Origin: CAZUSO01 sp964622775
Lineage (GTDB): Bacteria; Bacteroidota; Bacteroidia; Chitinophagales; Chitinophagaceae
Direction: 5' to 3'
Assembly (NCBI GenBank): GCA_964622775.1
Contig: CAZUSO010000048.1
Span: 1-22,596 of the forward strand
DNA: 22,596 bases
Positions 1 through 8,163 of this stretch are shown here, piece by piece (the stretch's first letter is position 1; each line of letters begins with the position of its first letter). The position numbers were made by a program, and so were the translations under genes. The notes beneath the pieces were generated by a model. That model ran no database searches and was not told the DNA's origin. It was given only the letters and a program-made list of their open reading frames with translations.

Positions 1-120
1 TTCCCATCCTCCCGATTGGGAGATTCCTCCATGCGAAAATCCTAACCGGATTAAGTGTAATCCGGGATTTTCTTTTCGGATGACAAAAAACCTTACACCA
101 CATGCAACATTTGGGATACT
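1..120 (+). repeat. Dispersed intergenic repeat R, copy A (left edge, possibly cut)
   Basis: No gene is seen here. Positions 1-80 match the reverse complement of 19113-19192 with one mismatch (t at 56 against c). Positions 93-118 match the reverse complement of 19052-19077 exactly. Between these blocks this copy lacks roughly 20 nt present in the other. Shared landmarks, in order, are GGGAGATTCCTCC, a GGAATGACG-like stretch (here reduced to GGATGAC) and TTTGGGATAC. The match begins at base 1, so the element may extend outside the window. Confidence 0.85.
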
Positions 121-214
121 CTCTTTCCATTTGTCGATGGCCATCCGGAATCTAAGGGTAACGTGCTTCAACAAACCTCTGGTCATTCACATTGTTTCGC
201 ATATCTTTATTTCA

Positions 215-245
215 TTTGGATTTCCTGGTTATTTGTATATTTTTG
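215..245 (+). promoter_or_regulatory. Bacteroidota-type promoter for the SRPBCC gene
   Basis: TTTG at 215-218, then 19 nt, then TATTTTTG at 238-245. This matches the Bacteroidota sigma-ABfr consensus (TTTG, about 19 nt, TAnnTTTG) in both boxes and in spacing. Transcription would start around 252, giving a leader of about 20 nt before the ATG at 271. Confidence 0.65.
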
Positions 246-270
246 AACCTTTAACTAAAATCTGTTGATT

Positions 271-825
271 ATGAAAAAGGTTTTGAAAATTCTGGGCATA
301 CTCTTCCTTGTTATCATTCTATATCCCTTAATCGGAGGCTTGTTCATTGCAAAGGATTATCATTTTGAAAGAAGCATTATCATTAATGCACCCAAAGAGG
401 TGGTATGGAAGAATGTCAGCAGCTTTTCCAACTTCTTAAAATGGAATCCTTTTTCGATACATGACCCGAATATGATTAATACGATAGAAGGTAATGACGG
501 TACGGTCGGCGCCGTTTATCGCTGGAAAGGTAATAAGGAAGTCGGCAGCGGCTCCCAGACTTATACGGCGCTGAATCCTTATTCGCATGTGGGTATTGAC
601 CTGCTGTTTTTAGAGCCTTATGAAAGTAAAGCTACGGCGTTTATCAATATCGCTCCCGAAGATGCCGCTCAAAAGGTCACCTGGGGATTCGACAGCGAAA
701 CCCCTTATCCGATGAATGCCATTATGCCTTTCATCAATATGGATAAGATGATGGACGGAGACTTTACCCTCGGGCTGCAAAACCTGAAACAACTCTGTGA
801 GGCCGGAATGCCGGTAGCGCCCTGA
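271..825 (+). CDS. Membrane-anchored SRPBCC (polyketide cyclase-like) protein
   Basis: 184 aa. Residues about 4-27 form one hydrophobic segment, then a short KDYHFERS stretch leads into a START/SRPBCC-type domain. Its family look is the N-terminal strand with IIINAPKEVVWKNVSSFSNFLKWNPF, here broken by no gaps, followed by a GTVGAVYRWKG hairpin and a C-terminal helix ending in NLKQLCE. SRPBCC domains are cup-shaped binders of hydrophobic ligands. The ligand here cannot be told from the sequence, and in Bacteroidota many are annotated only as SRPBCC family. The ATG at 271 is preferred over an in-frame TTG at 265 because it gives a clean KKV signal-anchor and lies about 20 nt downstream of the predicted transcription start. 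The gene is 64 nt upstream of the first transporter and could be co-transcribed with it, but nothing ties the functions together. Confidence 0.85.
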   Translation: MKKVLKILGILFLVIILYPLIGGLFIAKDYHFERSIIINAPKEVVWKNVSSFSNFLKWNPFSIHDPNMINTIEGNDGTVGAVYRWKGNKEVGSGSQTYTALNPYSHVGIDLLFLEPYESKATAFINIAPEDAAQKVTWGFDSETPYPMNAIMPFINMDKMMDGDFTLGLQNLKQLCEAGMPVAP

Positions 826-889
826 TTATTATCTTAGCCCTGTCAAAATAAAATACCCCATAGCTTCTTCTAAAAAGTAAATTTCCGGT

Positions 890-2545
890 ATGACGCCACA
901 TCAAACGACACAAAAAGGACATCCCAAAGGATTGCCTTATTTATTTTTTACAGAGATGTGGGAACGATTCGGCTACTACCTGATGCTGGGCATTTTCGTG
1001 CTTTACATGATTGATGTCGATACAGGTGGCCTGGCATTTCCGGACGTGAATGCGTATGATATTTTTGGAACCTTTATTGCCTTTACTTATCTTACGCCGT
1101 TCTTAGGCGGGTTTCTTGCGGATCGTAAGCTGGGATATGTCAATGCCGTTTATTTAGGAGGAAGTTTAATGGGGCTGGGCTATCTGGCGCTGGCATTGCC
1201 GGGGGAGCTGTTTTTTTATACCGCCATTGCTTTGATTGTAATCGGTAATGGATTTTTTAAGCCCAGCATATCAACCCTGCTCGGTAACCTGTATTCCGAA
1301 GATGCTTATAAAGCCCGGAAAGATGCGGGGTACAGTATCTTTTATATGGGCATCAATATCGGTGCCTTTGTCTGCAATATTATTGCCGCCTTTATGCGCA
1401 ATAAGTTCAGTTGGGGCGCGGCATTCGCCACTGCGGGAATTGGCATGTTCGTCGGGTTGATCGTATTTACCATCGGGCTGAAACACTACCGTCATGTCAA
1501 TGTGCTCAAACCGGCGGAAAAGGGTGATATGAGTATTGCACGGGTCATTAACATCGTTTTTTTACCGGCAATTATCGCAGGTTTTCTGGGCTGGATTATT
1601 CCGGGAAATCTTTTGGGCAGTGACAGTACGGATGCTTTTATATTCGCCTGCATTCCCGTTATTATCTTTTTCGGTTCGCTTTATACCCGTGCCAATGCCG
1701 GTGATAAGCGGCCGATTGGCGCTTTACTGGCCATTTTCGCCGTGAGCGTGATGTTTTGGGCCGTATTCAAGCAGAACGGTACTGCACTAACTAATTGGGC
1801 AAAATTTTACACCGACCGGCAACTTCCGGAAAGCGTGGAAAAACCGCTCAACAAAATGTACCTGGCAGAAGAATTGTCGTCTGCGGAAGGTATGGTGAGC
1901 CAATATGACGACCAGTTTCGTGCGGTGAAAGATGAACATGGCGATGCCGTAAAAGCGACGGGCCGGGATGTGTATTTTAAAAATATCAAGCCCGCAAAAG
2001 TTCCGGATGACGGGTCGAATATATACCTCGTAAACACCGAGCTGTTCCAGTCGGTTAATCCGGGTTGGGTCATCTTGCTGACTCCGTTAGTGGTGGCGTT
2101 TTTTGCCTTTATGCGAAGGCGTGGTAAAGAGCCGGGTACCCCGGCTAAAATCGTATGGGGGCTTTTCATTTCTGCACTATCCACCTTAGTGATGGTAGCG
2201 GCGGTTTATATAGGGAGTAATGGAGCGGTAAAGGTATCCCCGTTCTGGCTGATTGCCTGTTATGGTGTGATTACGGTAGGCGAATTGTTCCTAAGTCCTA
2301 TGGGTCTTTCGCTGGTTTCCAAGCTAAGCCCGCCGCGGCTGACCGCTTTGATGATGGGCGGCTTCTTTTTGTCAACTGCCATCGGTAATAAATTGTCGGG
2401 TGTACTGGCCACACTCTGGTATGATTATCCCAACAAGGCACATTTCTTCTTGGTGAACTGCGGCCTGTTGCTGGTGTCCGCTTTGTTAGCCTGGTCTATC
2501 TTGAAATGGCTGAACCGGGCCATGCGGGAAAAAGGCCTGCAATAA
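890..2545 (+). CDS. POT/PTR2 family peptide:H+ symporter, paralog 1
   Basis: 551 aa polytopic MFS protein of the proton-dependent oligopeptide transporter family, which imports di- and tripeptides across the inner membrane. The TM1 proton-coupling motif is present (E22-M-W-E25-R26-F-G-Y-Y), as are GGFLADRKLG after TM2, the TM4 lysine in GNGFFKPS (K124) and the PTR2 signature IFYMGINIGAF. Two points are unusual. The TM7 motif, normally FWxxFEQ with a glutamate that helps bind the peptide and couple protons, reads FWAVFKQ, so K294 replaces the glutamate. Straight after it comes a hydrophilic insertion of roughly 90 residues (about 300-390) before the next membrane helix. The POT assignment is firm. 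The substrate and the strength of proton coupling are open, and the Lys may be a clade trait. First of three tandem paralogs, 130 nt before the second. Confidence 0.95.
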   Translation: MTPHQTTQKGHPKGLPYLFFTEMWERFGYYLMLGIFVLYMIDVDTGGLAFPDVNAYDIFGTFIAFTYLTPFLGGFLADRKLGYVNAVYLGGSLMGLGYLALALPGELFFYTAIALIVIGNGFFKPSISTLLGNLYSEDAYKARKDAGYSIFYMGINIGAFVCNIIAAFMRNKFSWGAAFATAGIGMFVGLIVFTIGLKHYRHVNVLKPAEKGDMSIARVINIVFLPAIIAGFLGWIIPGNLLGSDSTDAFIFACIPVIIFFGSLYTRANAGDKRPIGALLAIFAVSVMFWAVFKQNGTALTNWAKFYTDRQLPESVEKPLNKMYLAEELSSAEGMVSQYDDQFRAVKDEHGDAVKATGRDVYFKNIKPAKVPDDGSNIYLVNTELFQSVNPGWVILLTPLVVAFFAFMRRRGKEPGTPAKIVWGLFISALSTLVMVAAVYIGSNGAVKVSPFWLIACYGVITVGELFLSPMGLSLVSKLSPPRLTALMMGGFFLSTAIGNKLSGVLATLWYDYPNKAHFFLVNCGLLLVSALLAWSILKWLNRAMREKGLQ

Positions 2546-2604
2546 TTATCGGCTACCGGCTGATGATTTTCGGGGGAGAAAACGGGGGAATTAGCAGCGT
2601 GTGC

Positions 2605-2634
2605 TTTGCAGATTTATTAAAATAACTATCTTGT
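2605..2634 (+). promoter_or_regulatory. Possible promoter for POT paralog 2
   Basis: TTTG at 2605-2608, 18 nt, then TATCTTGT at 2627-2634, which matches TAnnTTTG in four of six fixed positions. The start codon follows 42 nt later. It would let paralog 2 be expressed independently of paralog 1. Confidence 0.35.
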
Positions 2635-2675
2635 ACAGATTTTTATTTTCATTTTCATAAAATTATTTACCAGGT

Positions 2676-4445
2676 ATGTCTTCATCAGATACCCAAAACT
2701 TTTTTAAGAGCAAAGTACTTGGCCACCCTTCGGGACTCTTTGTATTATTTTTTACGGAAATGTGGGAGCGTTTCTCTTTTTATGGAATGCGGGTATTGCT
2801 GATTAATTTTTTGACTATGGCCATTGTGGGCAGTAACCCGGGCTGGGGCTGGTCCAGTGAAAATGCGGGTGCCCTGTTTGGTACCTATGCCGGCCTGTTG
2901 TACATAACGCCCATAGTGGGCGGGATTATAGCGGATAAGCTTACCGGCTATCGCTGGGCGGTCGTTATAGGAGCGCTGATCATGACGATGGGCCATATTG
3001 CCATGGCCTTTGAAACCGAATTTTCACTTTATTCCGGCCTGATTTTATTGGTCATAGGTACCGGCTTCTTCAAGCCTAATATTACGTCTATCATTTCGGA
3101 AATGTATAAAGACCTTCCCGAAAAGAAAGACGGAGCCTATACCATATTTTACATGGGCGTGAACGCAGGGGCTTTCTTTGGCATGATGCTTTGCGGCTAT
3201 TTGGCCGAAAGAATTGGCTGGAGCTGGGGCTTCGGGCTGGCAGGAATATTCATGCTGCTGGGCAGCCTGCAGTTTTGGCTGGCTAAGCCTTTGTTCGGTA
3301 AAATAGGCGACCGCCCGGTAAAGGAATCTAAACAGGAAAAAGCGGACAAGGTGCTGGATTACAAACCCAACCGTTTTACGCTTATAGACAAAGTGCTGAT
3401 TGTAATAACCGCCGTTATCGGCTTATTGTATTTGCTGAATGATCCTATTTCCAAGATCGGCAATATCAATTTATTGCCCCGGGAATTTTTGCTCAATCCC
3501 GAGTGGCTTTCGGGTTCTTCCGTGATTATTATCCTGGGATTATTGTTGTTCCTTATTCTGACTATCTCCAGGATTGTGCGTTACGACCGCATCATTCGGG
3601 ATCGCATGATCGTGGTGATTATATTCGTATTCTTTACTGTATTCTTTGTATTGTCTTTTGAGCAGGGCGCCACCTCTTTAGTATTGTTTGCCCGTGACTT
3701 TACCGACAGGACTTTAGAGGGTGGTGCTGCCGTTACATTCAATATTATCAATACGCTGTTGACCGTTATTCCGCTTTGTATTATTACCTGGGTGCTGGTA
3801 AAGTTATTTAAGGAAACCCATCATAAAATTTTAGCTTCTAATACGGTACTGGGGTTGGCATTTGCCGGCGTTTGGGGGTTGGTATTATGGATGTTGTTCC
3901 GGGAGTTTAACCAGGAAAATACGGAGATTACCGTGTCCTGGTTCAGCATTCTGAATTCCTTTTTCATTATAGCATTTGCATCTTTTGTTTCCAAGGTATG
4001 GGAAAGTAAATTTAATCCCCCGGCAGCCATTAAGTTTGGCATAGGACTGATTATTACCGCTATTGGTTTTGGTTTGCTGGCCTACGGCTCGCGTATTATC
4101 CCTCAGGGCGCCCTGCCCGGAAGCATCCGCGTAAGCATGATATGGCTAATCCTGGCTTACTTATTTCATACTTTGGGCGAGCTGTGCATCCAGCCGGTAG
4201 GGCTGAGCTATGTCAGCAAGCTGGTACCCGGCCGCATGATTGCTTTCATGTTTGGTATGTGGTATCTGGCTATAGCCATCGGCAATAAGCTGGCAGGAAC
4301 ATTAGGCGGAGAGATAGAAAAAATTACGGCACAATACAACATGCCTACTTTCTTTTTAATCTTTACTATTGTTCCGGCAGCGGCAGGCGTACTGATTATG
4401 TGTCTTAATCCCGTTATTAAACGCATCATGCACGGCGTGAAATAA
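2676..4445 (+). CDS. POT/PTR2 family peptide:H+ symporter, paralog 2
   Basis: 589 aa inner-membrane POT transporter. All hallmark motifs are intact: TM1 E28-M-W-E31-R32-F-S-F-Y-G, VGGIIADKLTGY after TM2, GTGFFKPNITS in TM4, IFYMGVNAGAFFG in TM5, and TM7 with SFEQGATSLVLFA (E329 in the position that is Lys in paralog 1). A linker of about 30 charged residues (GDRPVKESKQEKADK and onward, near residues 212-230) sits between the two six-helix halves. GELCIQPVGLSYVSKL in the C-terminal half is the usual late PTR2 signature. It is predicted to import di/tripeptides with protons. GC content resembles paralog 1 and the housekeeping genes. It starts at an ATG with no Shine-Dalgarno sequence, as is normal for the phylum, and is followed 71 nt later by paralog 3. 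Confidence 0.95.
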   Translation: MSSSDTQNFFKSKVLGHPSGLFVLFFTEMWERFSFYGMRVLLINFLTMAIVGSNPGWGWSSENAGALFGTYAGLLYITPIVGGIIADKLTGYRWAVVIGALIMTMGHIAMAFETEFSLYSGLILLVIGTGFFKPNITSIISEMYKDLPEKKDGAYTIFYMGVNAGAFFGMMLCGYLAERIGWSWGFGLAGIFMLLGSLQFWLAKPLFGKIGDRPVKESKQEKADKVLDYKPNRFTLIDKVLIVITAVIGLLYLLNDPISKIGNINLLPREFLLNPEWLSGSSVIIILGLLLFLILTISRIVRYDRIIRDRMIVVIIFVFFTVFFVLSFEQGATSLVLFARDFTDRTLEGGAAVTFNIINTLLTVIPLCIITWVLVKLFKETHHKILASNTVLGLAFAGVWGLVLWMLFREFNQENTEITVSWFSILNSFFIIAFASFVSKVWESKFNPPAAIKFGIGLIITAIGFGLLAYGSRIIPQGALPGSIRVSMIWLILAYLFHTLGELCIQPVGLSYVSKLVPGRMIAFMFGMWYLAIAIGNKLAGTLGGEIEKITAQYNMPTFFLIFTIVPAAAGVLIMCLNPVIKRIMHGVK

Positions 4446-4482
4446 AATTGCCGGAAGCCTTAGGATTTTAGCAAGCCTTAAT

Positions 4483-4490
4483 TATATTTG
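4483..4490 (+). promoter_or_regulatory. -7 box for POT paralog 3
   Basis: TATATTTG is an exact TAnnTTTG match ending 26 nt before the ATG at 4517. No good TTTG -33 box lies 17-23 nt upstream (the best there is TTAG), so this is a half-supported promoter. Confidence 0.4.
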
Positions 4491-4516
4491 ACCTTTATTA
4501 TTTAAGCATAATTCTT

Positions 4517-6199
4517 ATGAGTCAGCAACAGCCTACCCTTGACGAAATTCAAAATTTCCAGGGAAAATATCCCAAACAATTATGGTACCTCTTTTTAGTT
4601 GAGATGTGGGAACGTTTTACTTTCTACGGAATGAGAGCTTTATTAGCACTTTATATTTCTCACTTAGCCTTATCTGGAATTAATTATCAGCCTATGTCTC
4701 AGGCGGAAATTGAGATTAAGAAGCAGGAATTTTTAACTCAGAATAAAGAAGAGTTAAATGAATCCCACCCAAGATATTATATTGAAACTTCACAACCAAA
4801 GTTTCAGAATGAGGCAGAGAGTAGATCCAATAAACAATATGGATTGATTCAAGCTTTTATTTATGCAATGGCATTCGTAGGGGGAATGTTTGCAGATAAA
4901 ATATTTGGTTTTAGAAAATCCGTGTTTTGGGGTGGTATTTTAATGGCAATTGGGACCTTTATGATGGCTATTCCTGGCGCATTTACATTCTATTTGGGAG
5001 TTAGCATTTTGATAGTTGGAAATGGGTTCTTTAAACCGAATATTTCTACAATGGTGGGGCAATTATATAAGAAAGATGACCCTAGGAGAGATGCTGGATT
5101 TTCACTTTTCTATTCCGGAATTAATATTGGCGCATTGCTAAGTGGTTTGACTATTGCATATATTGGAACTTCTATTAGTTGGTCATTAGGCTTTGCTACG
5201 GCTGGTATCTGTATGCTTTGTGGATTAGGTCTATTTGTTTTTACTCAGAAAAAATTAGGACCAATCGGTCTGCCATCCAATCCGGATAAACTTAAAGAGA
5301 AGGTAGGTGGAATAACTAAGAATTCATGGGTATTCATATTATCCATTTTGTTTATTCCCTTTTTCTTTGCTTTAGTATATTTCCCTATAGACATTGATTT
5401 TGCTTGGTTATTCGGTGGTGAACCAGGAACAGATTATGTCGTACAGTTTAGCGACTTGTTTATGATTTCAATTGGTATAATGATACTTATTTACCTCATA
5501 TATCTTATGGCTAAAGTTTCTGCAGAAGAAAAAGGAAAATTTGTAGTAGCTGTAATATTGATTATTTTTTCTGCCTTATTCTGGTCATTTTTTGAGCAGG
5601 GTGGTGGGTCACTTAACTTTTTTGCAGTTGGTAATGTAAATAATAAGGGTCTTAATATGACTCAGGTCAACAACTCAATAAATGCACTTTGGGTTGTAGT
5701 ATTTGCACCCTTAATCGGAATGGCATGGATTGCATTAAGTAAAAGAAAAGCTGAACCCAATACGGTCGTAAAATTTGGAATGGGTTTTATATTCTTGGGG
5801 TTAGGTTTCTTGGTCTTCTTTGCAAGTAAATTTTTTGCTACTGGAAATGGATTGACTCCCCTTTCCATGTTTATTGGAGCTTATCTTGTTCTTACTATTG
5901 GTGAATTATGTTTATCCCCAATCGGATTATCAATGATTACAAGGCTAACCCCAGTAAGACTTCATGGAATGATGATGGGTACATGGTTTTTAGCCTCTGC
6001 TTATGGTCAATATGGAGCTGGATTAATTGGCTCAGCTTTAGCAAAGGTAGATTCAAATATCGCCAATCCTACAAATTGGGATAAACTAGAGCAATATACA
6101 AGTGGATATAAAACAATTGGAATTATTGCCATTTCTGCCGGTGTAGTATTAATTATTATTTCTCCCATTTTAAGGAAATTGATGGTTAATGTAAAATAG
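4517..6199 (+). CDS. POT/PTR2 family peptide:H+ symporter, paralog 3 (low GC)
   Basis: 560 aa POT transporter with intact motifs: TM1 E29-M-W-E32-R33-F-T-F-Y-G, VGGMFADKIFG, GNGFFKPNIST in TM4, LFYSGINIGALLS, and TM7 FWSFFEQGGGSLNFFA (E360). It carries a long hydrophilic loop of about 45 residues between TM1 and TM2 (near residues 57-103, rich in Glu, Gln and Asn), where paralogs 1 and 2 have short loops. Its base composition differs sharply from its sister genes. Over the homologous stretch coding for the GEL(F/C)xxP motif it has 18 G+C in 60 bases (5881-5940), against 33 in paralog 1 (2281-2340) and 29 in paralog 2 (4141-4200). That suggests it arrived separately, not by recent tandem duplication. 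A strong terminator follows it. Confidence 0.95.
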   Translation: MSQQQPTLDEIQNFQGKYPKQLWYLFLVEMWERFTFYGMRALLALYISHLALSGINYQPMSQAEIEIKKQEFLTQNKEELNESHPRYYIETSQPKFQNEAESRSNKQYGLIQAFIYAMAFVGGMFADKIFGFRKSVFWGGILMAIGTFMMAIPGAFTFYLGVSILIVGNGFFKPNISTMVGQLYKKDDPRRDAGFSLFYSGINIGALLSGLTIAYIGTSISWSLGFATAGICMLCGLGLFVFTQKKLGPIGLPSNPDKLKEKVGGITKNSWVFILSILFIPFFFALVYFPIDIDFAWLFGGEPGTDYVVQFSDLFMISIGIMILIYLIYLMAKVSAEEKGKFVVAVILIIFSALFWSFFEQGGGSLNFFAVGNVNNKGLNMTQVNNSINALWVVVFAPLIGMAWIALSKRKAEPNTVVKFGMGFIFLGLGFLVFFASKFFATGNGLTPLSMFIGAYLVLTIGELCLSPIGLSMITRLTPVRLHGMMMGTWFLASAYGQYGAGLIGSALAKVDSNIANPTNWDKLEQYTSGYKTIGIIAISAGVVLIIISPILRKLMVNVK

Positions 6200-6216
6200 C
6201 CTTTCCTAACATATAG

Positions 6217-6267
6217 ACGGTGTTTGTAGATCCATTTATATTTCCTGCAAACACCGTTTTCTTTTTT
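6217..6267 (+). terminator. Rho-independent terminator after POT paralog 3
   Basis: A perfect 10-bp stem (ACGGTGTTTG at 6217-6226 with CAAACACCGT at 6248-6257) and a 21-nt loop run into TTTTCTTTTTT. It begins 18 nt after the stop codon of the third transporter and closes the transporter run. Confidence 0.85.
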
Positions 6268-6353
6268 GGGGAATACCAATAAAAATATTCTTATTTCCAA
6301 TTGCCCGTACAAAATATAACGATAGATTTATAGCTGTTGAGTAATGGTATTTG

Positions 6354-6361
6354 TATCTTTG
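6354..6361 (+). promoter_or_regulatory. -7 box upstream of the GT-C-like membrane gene
   Basis: TATCTTTG, an exact TAnnTTTG match about 100 nt before the chosen ATG at 6465. No clear -33 box at the usual distance. If used, the mRNA leader would be close to 100 nt and would include an unusual run of eight G at 6453-6459 next to the start. Confidence 0.35.
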
Positions 6362-6464
6362 AGATTATATTCAACAAGTTTAGGTTCTCTTTCCCAAGAG
6401 ATAATAATTGCGAAATCATGCCATTTCAGGAAAAGATACAAACAATGCAATAGGGGGGGCTCCT

Positions 6465-7856
6465 ATGAAATTACGATTCAACAATATCATCTTTATCTTA
6501 CTTGCAACCATCATTGCAATATTTCCTGCGCTGTACAATAATTTCCCTTTGGTAACGCCTGACAGCGGTGCTTATGTGCATAATGGCGTGAGACTGTCTT
6601 TACCGATAGACCGGCCGGTTACTTACAGCATTTTCATTGTTCTGACAAGTTGGGGCGTTTCATTGTGGAATGTAGTTGCGGCACAGGGCTTATTGTTTGC
6701 TTTGTTGGTACAGCGGTTGTGTGTAAAAATATTAAAAGTGAAAGCTACAAGCCCGGTAGTTTTGGCTATAACGGCAATTGTTTCTTTCGGTACACAGGCC
6801 GCCTGGTTCACTTCTCAACTAATGCCTGATGCTTTTACCGGTTTGCTGCTGATTACTATTCTTTTGTTTTTCATTGAAGATAAAAGCAGCTCAAAAGCAA
6901 ATGCAGTTTTAATGCTGTTGATTACAGCATTCATGCTTTTACATTACTCGCATATTTTGATTTGTATTTTGCTCGCTGTGGCATTGTTTATTTATCGTCG
7001 CGTAAAAAATACCCGGCTGAATTTTTCAAAAATCAAAACACTTGGCATTATTGCCTTAGCTTGTTACGGCGCGATTTCCACAGTAAATTTAATTGCCGGG
7101 AAAGGTTTTACATTAAGCCCTGCTTCGCATATTTTTATGATGAGCCGAATGGCGGAAAACGGCATTTTGGATAATTATCTAACCGATAAATGTCCGACTC
7201 AACATTTTGAACTTTGTGACTATCAGGGTAAGACCGGCGACCGGCAATGGGAATTTATGTGGATGGGTGATTATCCGCACATTAAAAAGGGTTGGTTGGA
7301 TAAAGACGTACAACGGGAATACAACAGCATTATTTTTGGCACGCTTACCTCGCCGAAATATCTGGCTCTGCACGCTATAAAAGCCACAGATGCCACATGC
7401 AGGCAATTAACGCAACTCTATGTTGGAGACGGATTGTCGTCGCAGTTAGAAGGCAGCAGCCCTTATGAAACGATTAGTGAATTGTTTTATCATCAGTTGA
7501 AAGAATATCGCTCCTCGTTACAGGCAACCAGTCAACTGCCGGTAAGGATGTTTAATGTCGTCATCTTTGTTTCATGCAGCATTATCTTTTTGGTGTTTTT
7601 ATTTTTTGCAGGCAAATACAAAGGTGATTTTTCTGACAAAGCAACTATTGATTGGCAAACAATATTCGTAGTCCTGATTTTGTTTATCCTGATTAATGCT
7701 TTTGTAACGGCGAATTTTTCAACGGTTATTGCGCGATTGCAGGCACGAGCATTTTGGGTATTGCCTTTCGTTTGTTTGCTGTATTGCCTGCAATACCTCT
7801 TACCATCATGTAATGACAGCCCGGTAAATGCCCTGTCGTCACGAGTTGGCAAATAA
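6465..7856 (+). CDS. Polytopic membrane protein, GT-C glycosyltransferase-like
   Basis: 463 aa. It has about seven hydrophobic helices in the first 230 residues, a hydrophilic region of about 130 residues, then three more helices and a short tail. The first extracytoplasmic loop reads TPDSGAYVHNG, followed by DRPVTYSIFIVLTSW, and a later loop has FTSQLMPDAFTG. An acidic residue in the first periplasmic loop followed by an RPxxYxxF helix start is the layout of GT-C glycosyltransferases, which move sugars from polyprenyl carriers on the periplasmic face. That reading is inference from layout, not recognition of a named family. The ATG at 6465 is preferred to an upstream in-frame TTG at 6408, because the extra 19 residues are polar and would precede a normal membrane start. 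It is isolated between a terminator and a repeat, so context gives no pathway. Confidence 0.75.
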   Translation: MKLRFNNIIFILLATIIAIFPALYNNFPLVTPDSGAYVHNGVRLSLPIDRPVTYSIFIVLTSWGVSLWNVVAAQGLLFALLVQRLCVKILKVKATSPVVLAITAIVSFGTQAAWFTSQLMPDAFTGLLLITILLFFIEDKSSSKANAVLMLLITAFMLLHYSHILICILLAVALFIYRRVKNTRLNFSKIKTLGIIALACYGAISTVNLIAGKGFTLSPASHIFMMSRMAENGILDNYLTDKCPTQHFELCDYQGKTGDRQWEFMWMGDYPHIKKGWLDKDVQREYNSIIFGTLTSPKYLALHAIKATDATCRQLTQLYVGDGLSSQLEGSSPYETISELFYHQLKEYRSSLQATSQLPVRMFNVVIFVSCSIIFLVFLFFAGKYKGDFSDKATIDWQTIFVVLILFILINAFVTANFSTVIARLQARAFWVLPFVCLLYCLQYLLPSCNDSPVNALSSRVGK

Positions 7857-7860
7857 GCTA

Positions 7861-7973
7861 CGGGGATCGCTCCATGCGAAAATTCTGATCAAATTACGAA
7901 GTAAATTGAAATTTCTTTGGTTGCGACGCCTACGGGGAATGACGACAAAAGGTGCGACAATTTGGGATGCACC
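7861..7973 (+). repeat. Dispersed intergenic repeat R, copy B
   Basis: The 307-nt gap between the GT-C-like gene and deoC has no credible gene. It starts with a diverged R copy: GATCGCTCCATGCGAAAAT near 7864 (GATTCCTCCATGCGAAAAT in copy A), GGGGAATGACGAC near 7934, and a terminal box at 7951-7973 that differs by one base from the box at 19325-19347. In this copy the box ends are mutually inverted (GGTGC and GCACC). The rest, to 8163, contains further GGAAC/GTTCC and TGACGA fragments that look like older repeat debris. Confidence 0.7.
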
Positions 7974-8163
7974 GTTCCTGAACGCTGAACGTTCCGTCAT
8001 TATCGGAACATTACGTTGCATCCTTTGTATTCGTTGTTCCCTTTGCGTGGAACATTCAAACGGCGCAAACGTGACGATTAATGCTGGAGATGTTTTTACG
8101 CATGCTTCGAGGGGCTGGCATGACAACGCCTTTAATCTTTCATTTTACAAAAGGTGACCCAAC

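Noticed and set aside
80..268. 62-codon frame at the left edge
   Set aside because: Overlaps repeat copy A and the SRPBCC promoter, and the peptide has no recognisable features.
6465..6470. Strong ribosome binding site from the G run before 6465
   Set aside because: A homopolymeric G run is not AGGAGG, and the phylum rarely uses Shine-Dalgarno pairing.
7828..8157. 109-codon plus-strand frame
   Set aside because: It starts inside the preceding gene and runs through repeat copy B. Its content reflects repeat sequence, and the opposite strand is equally open.
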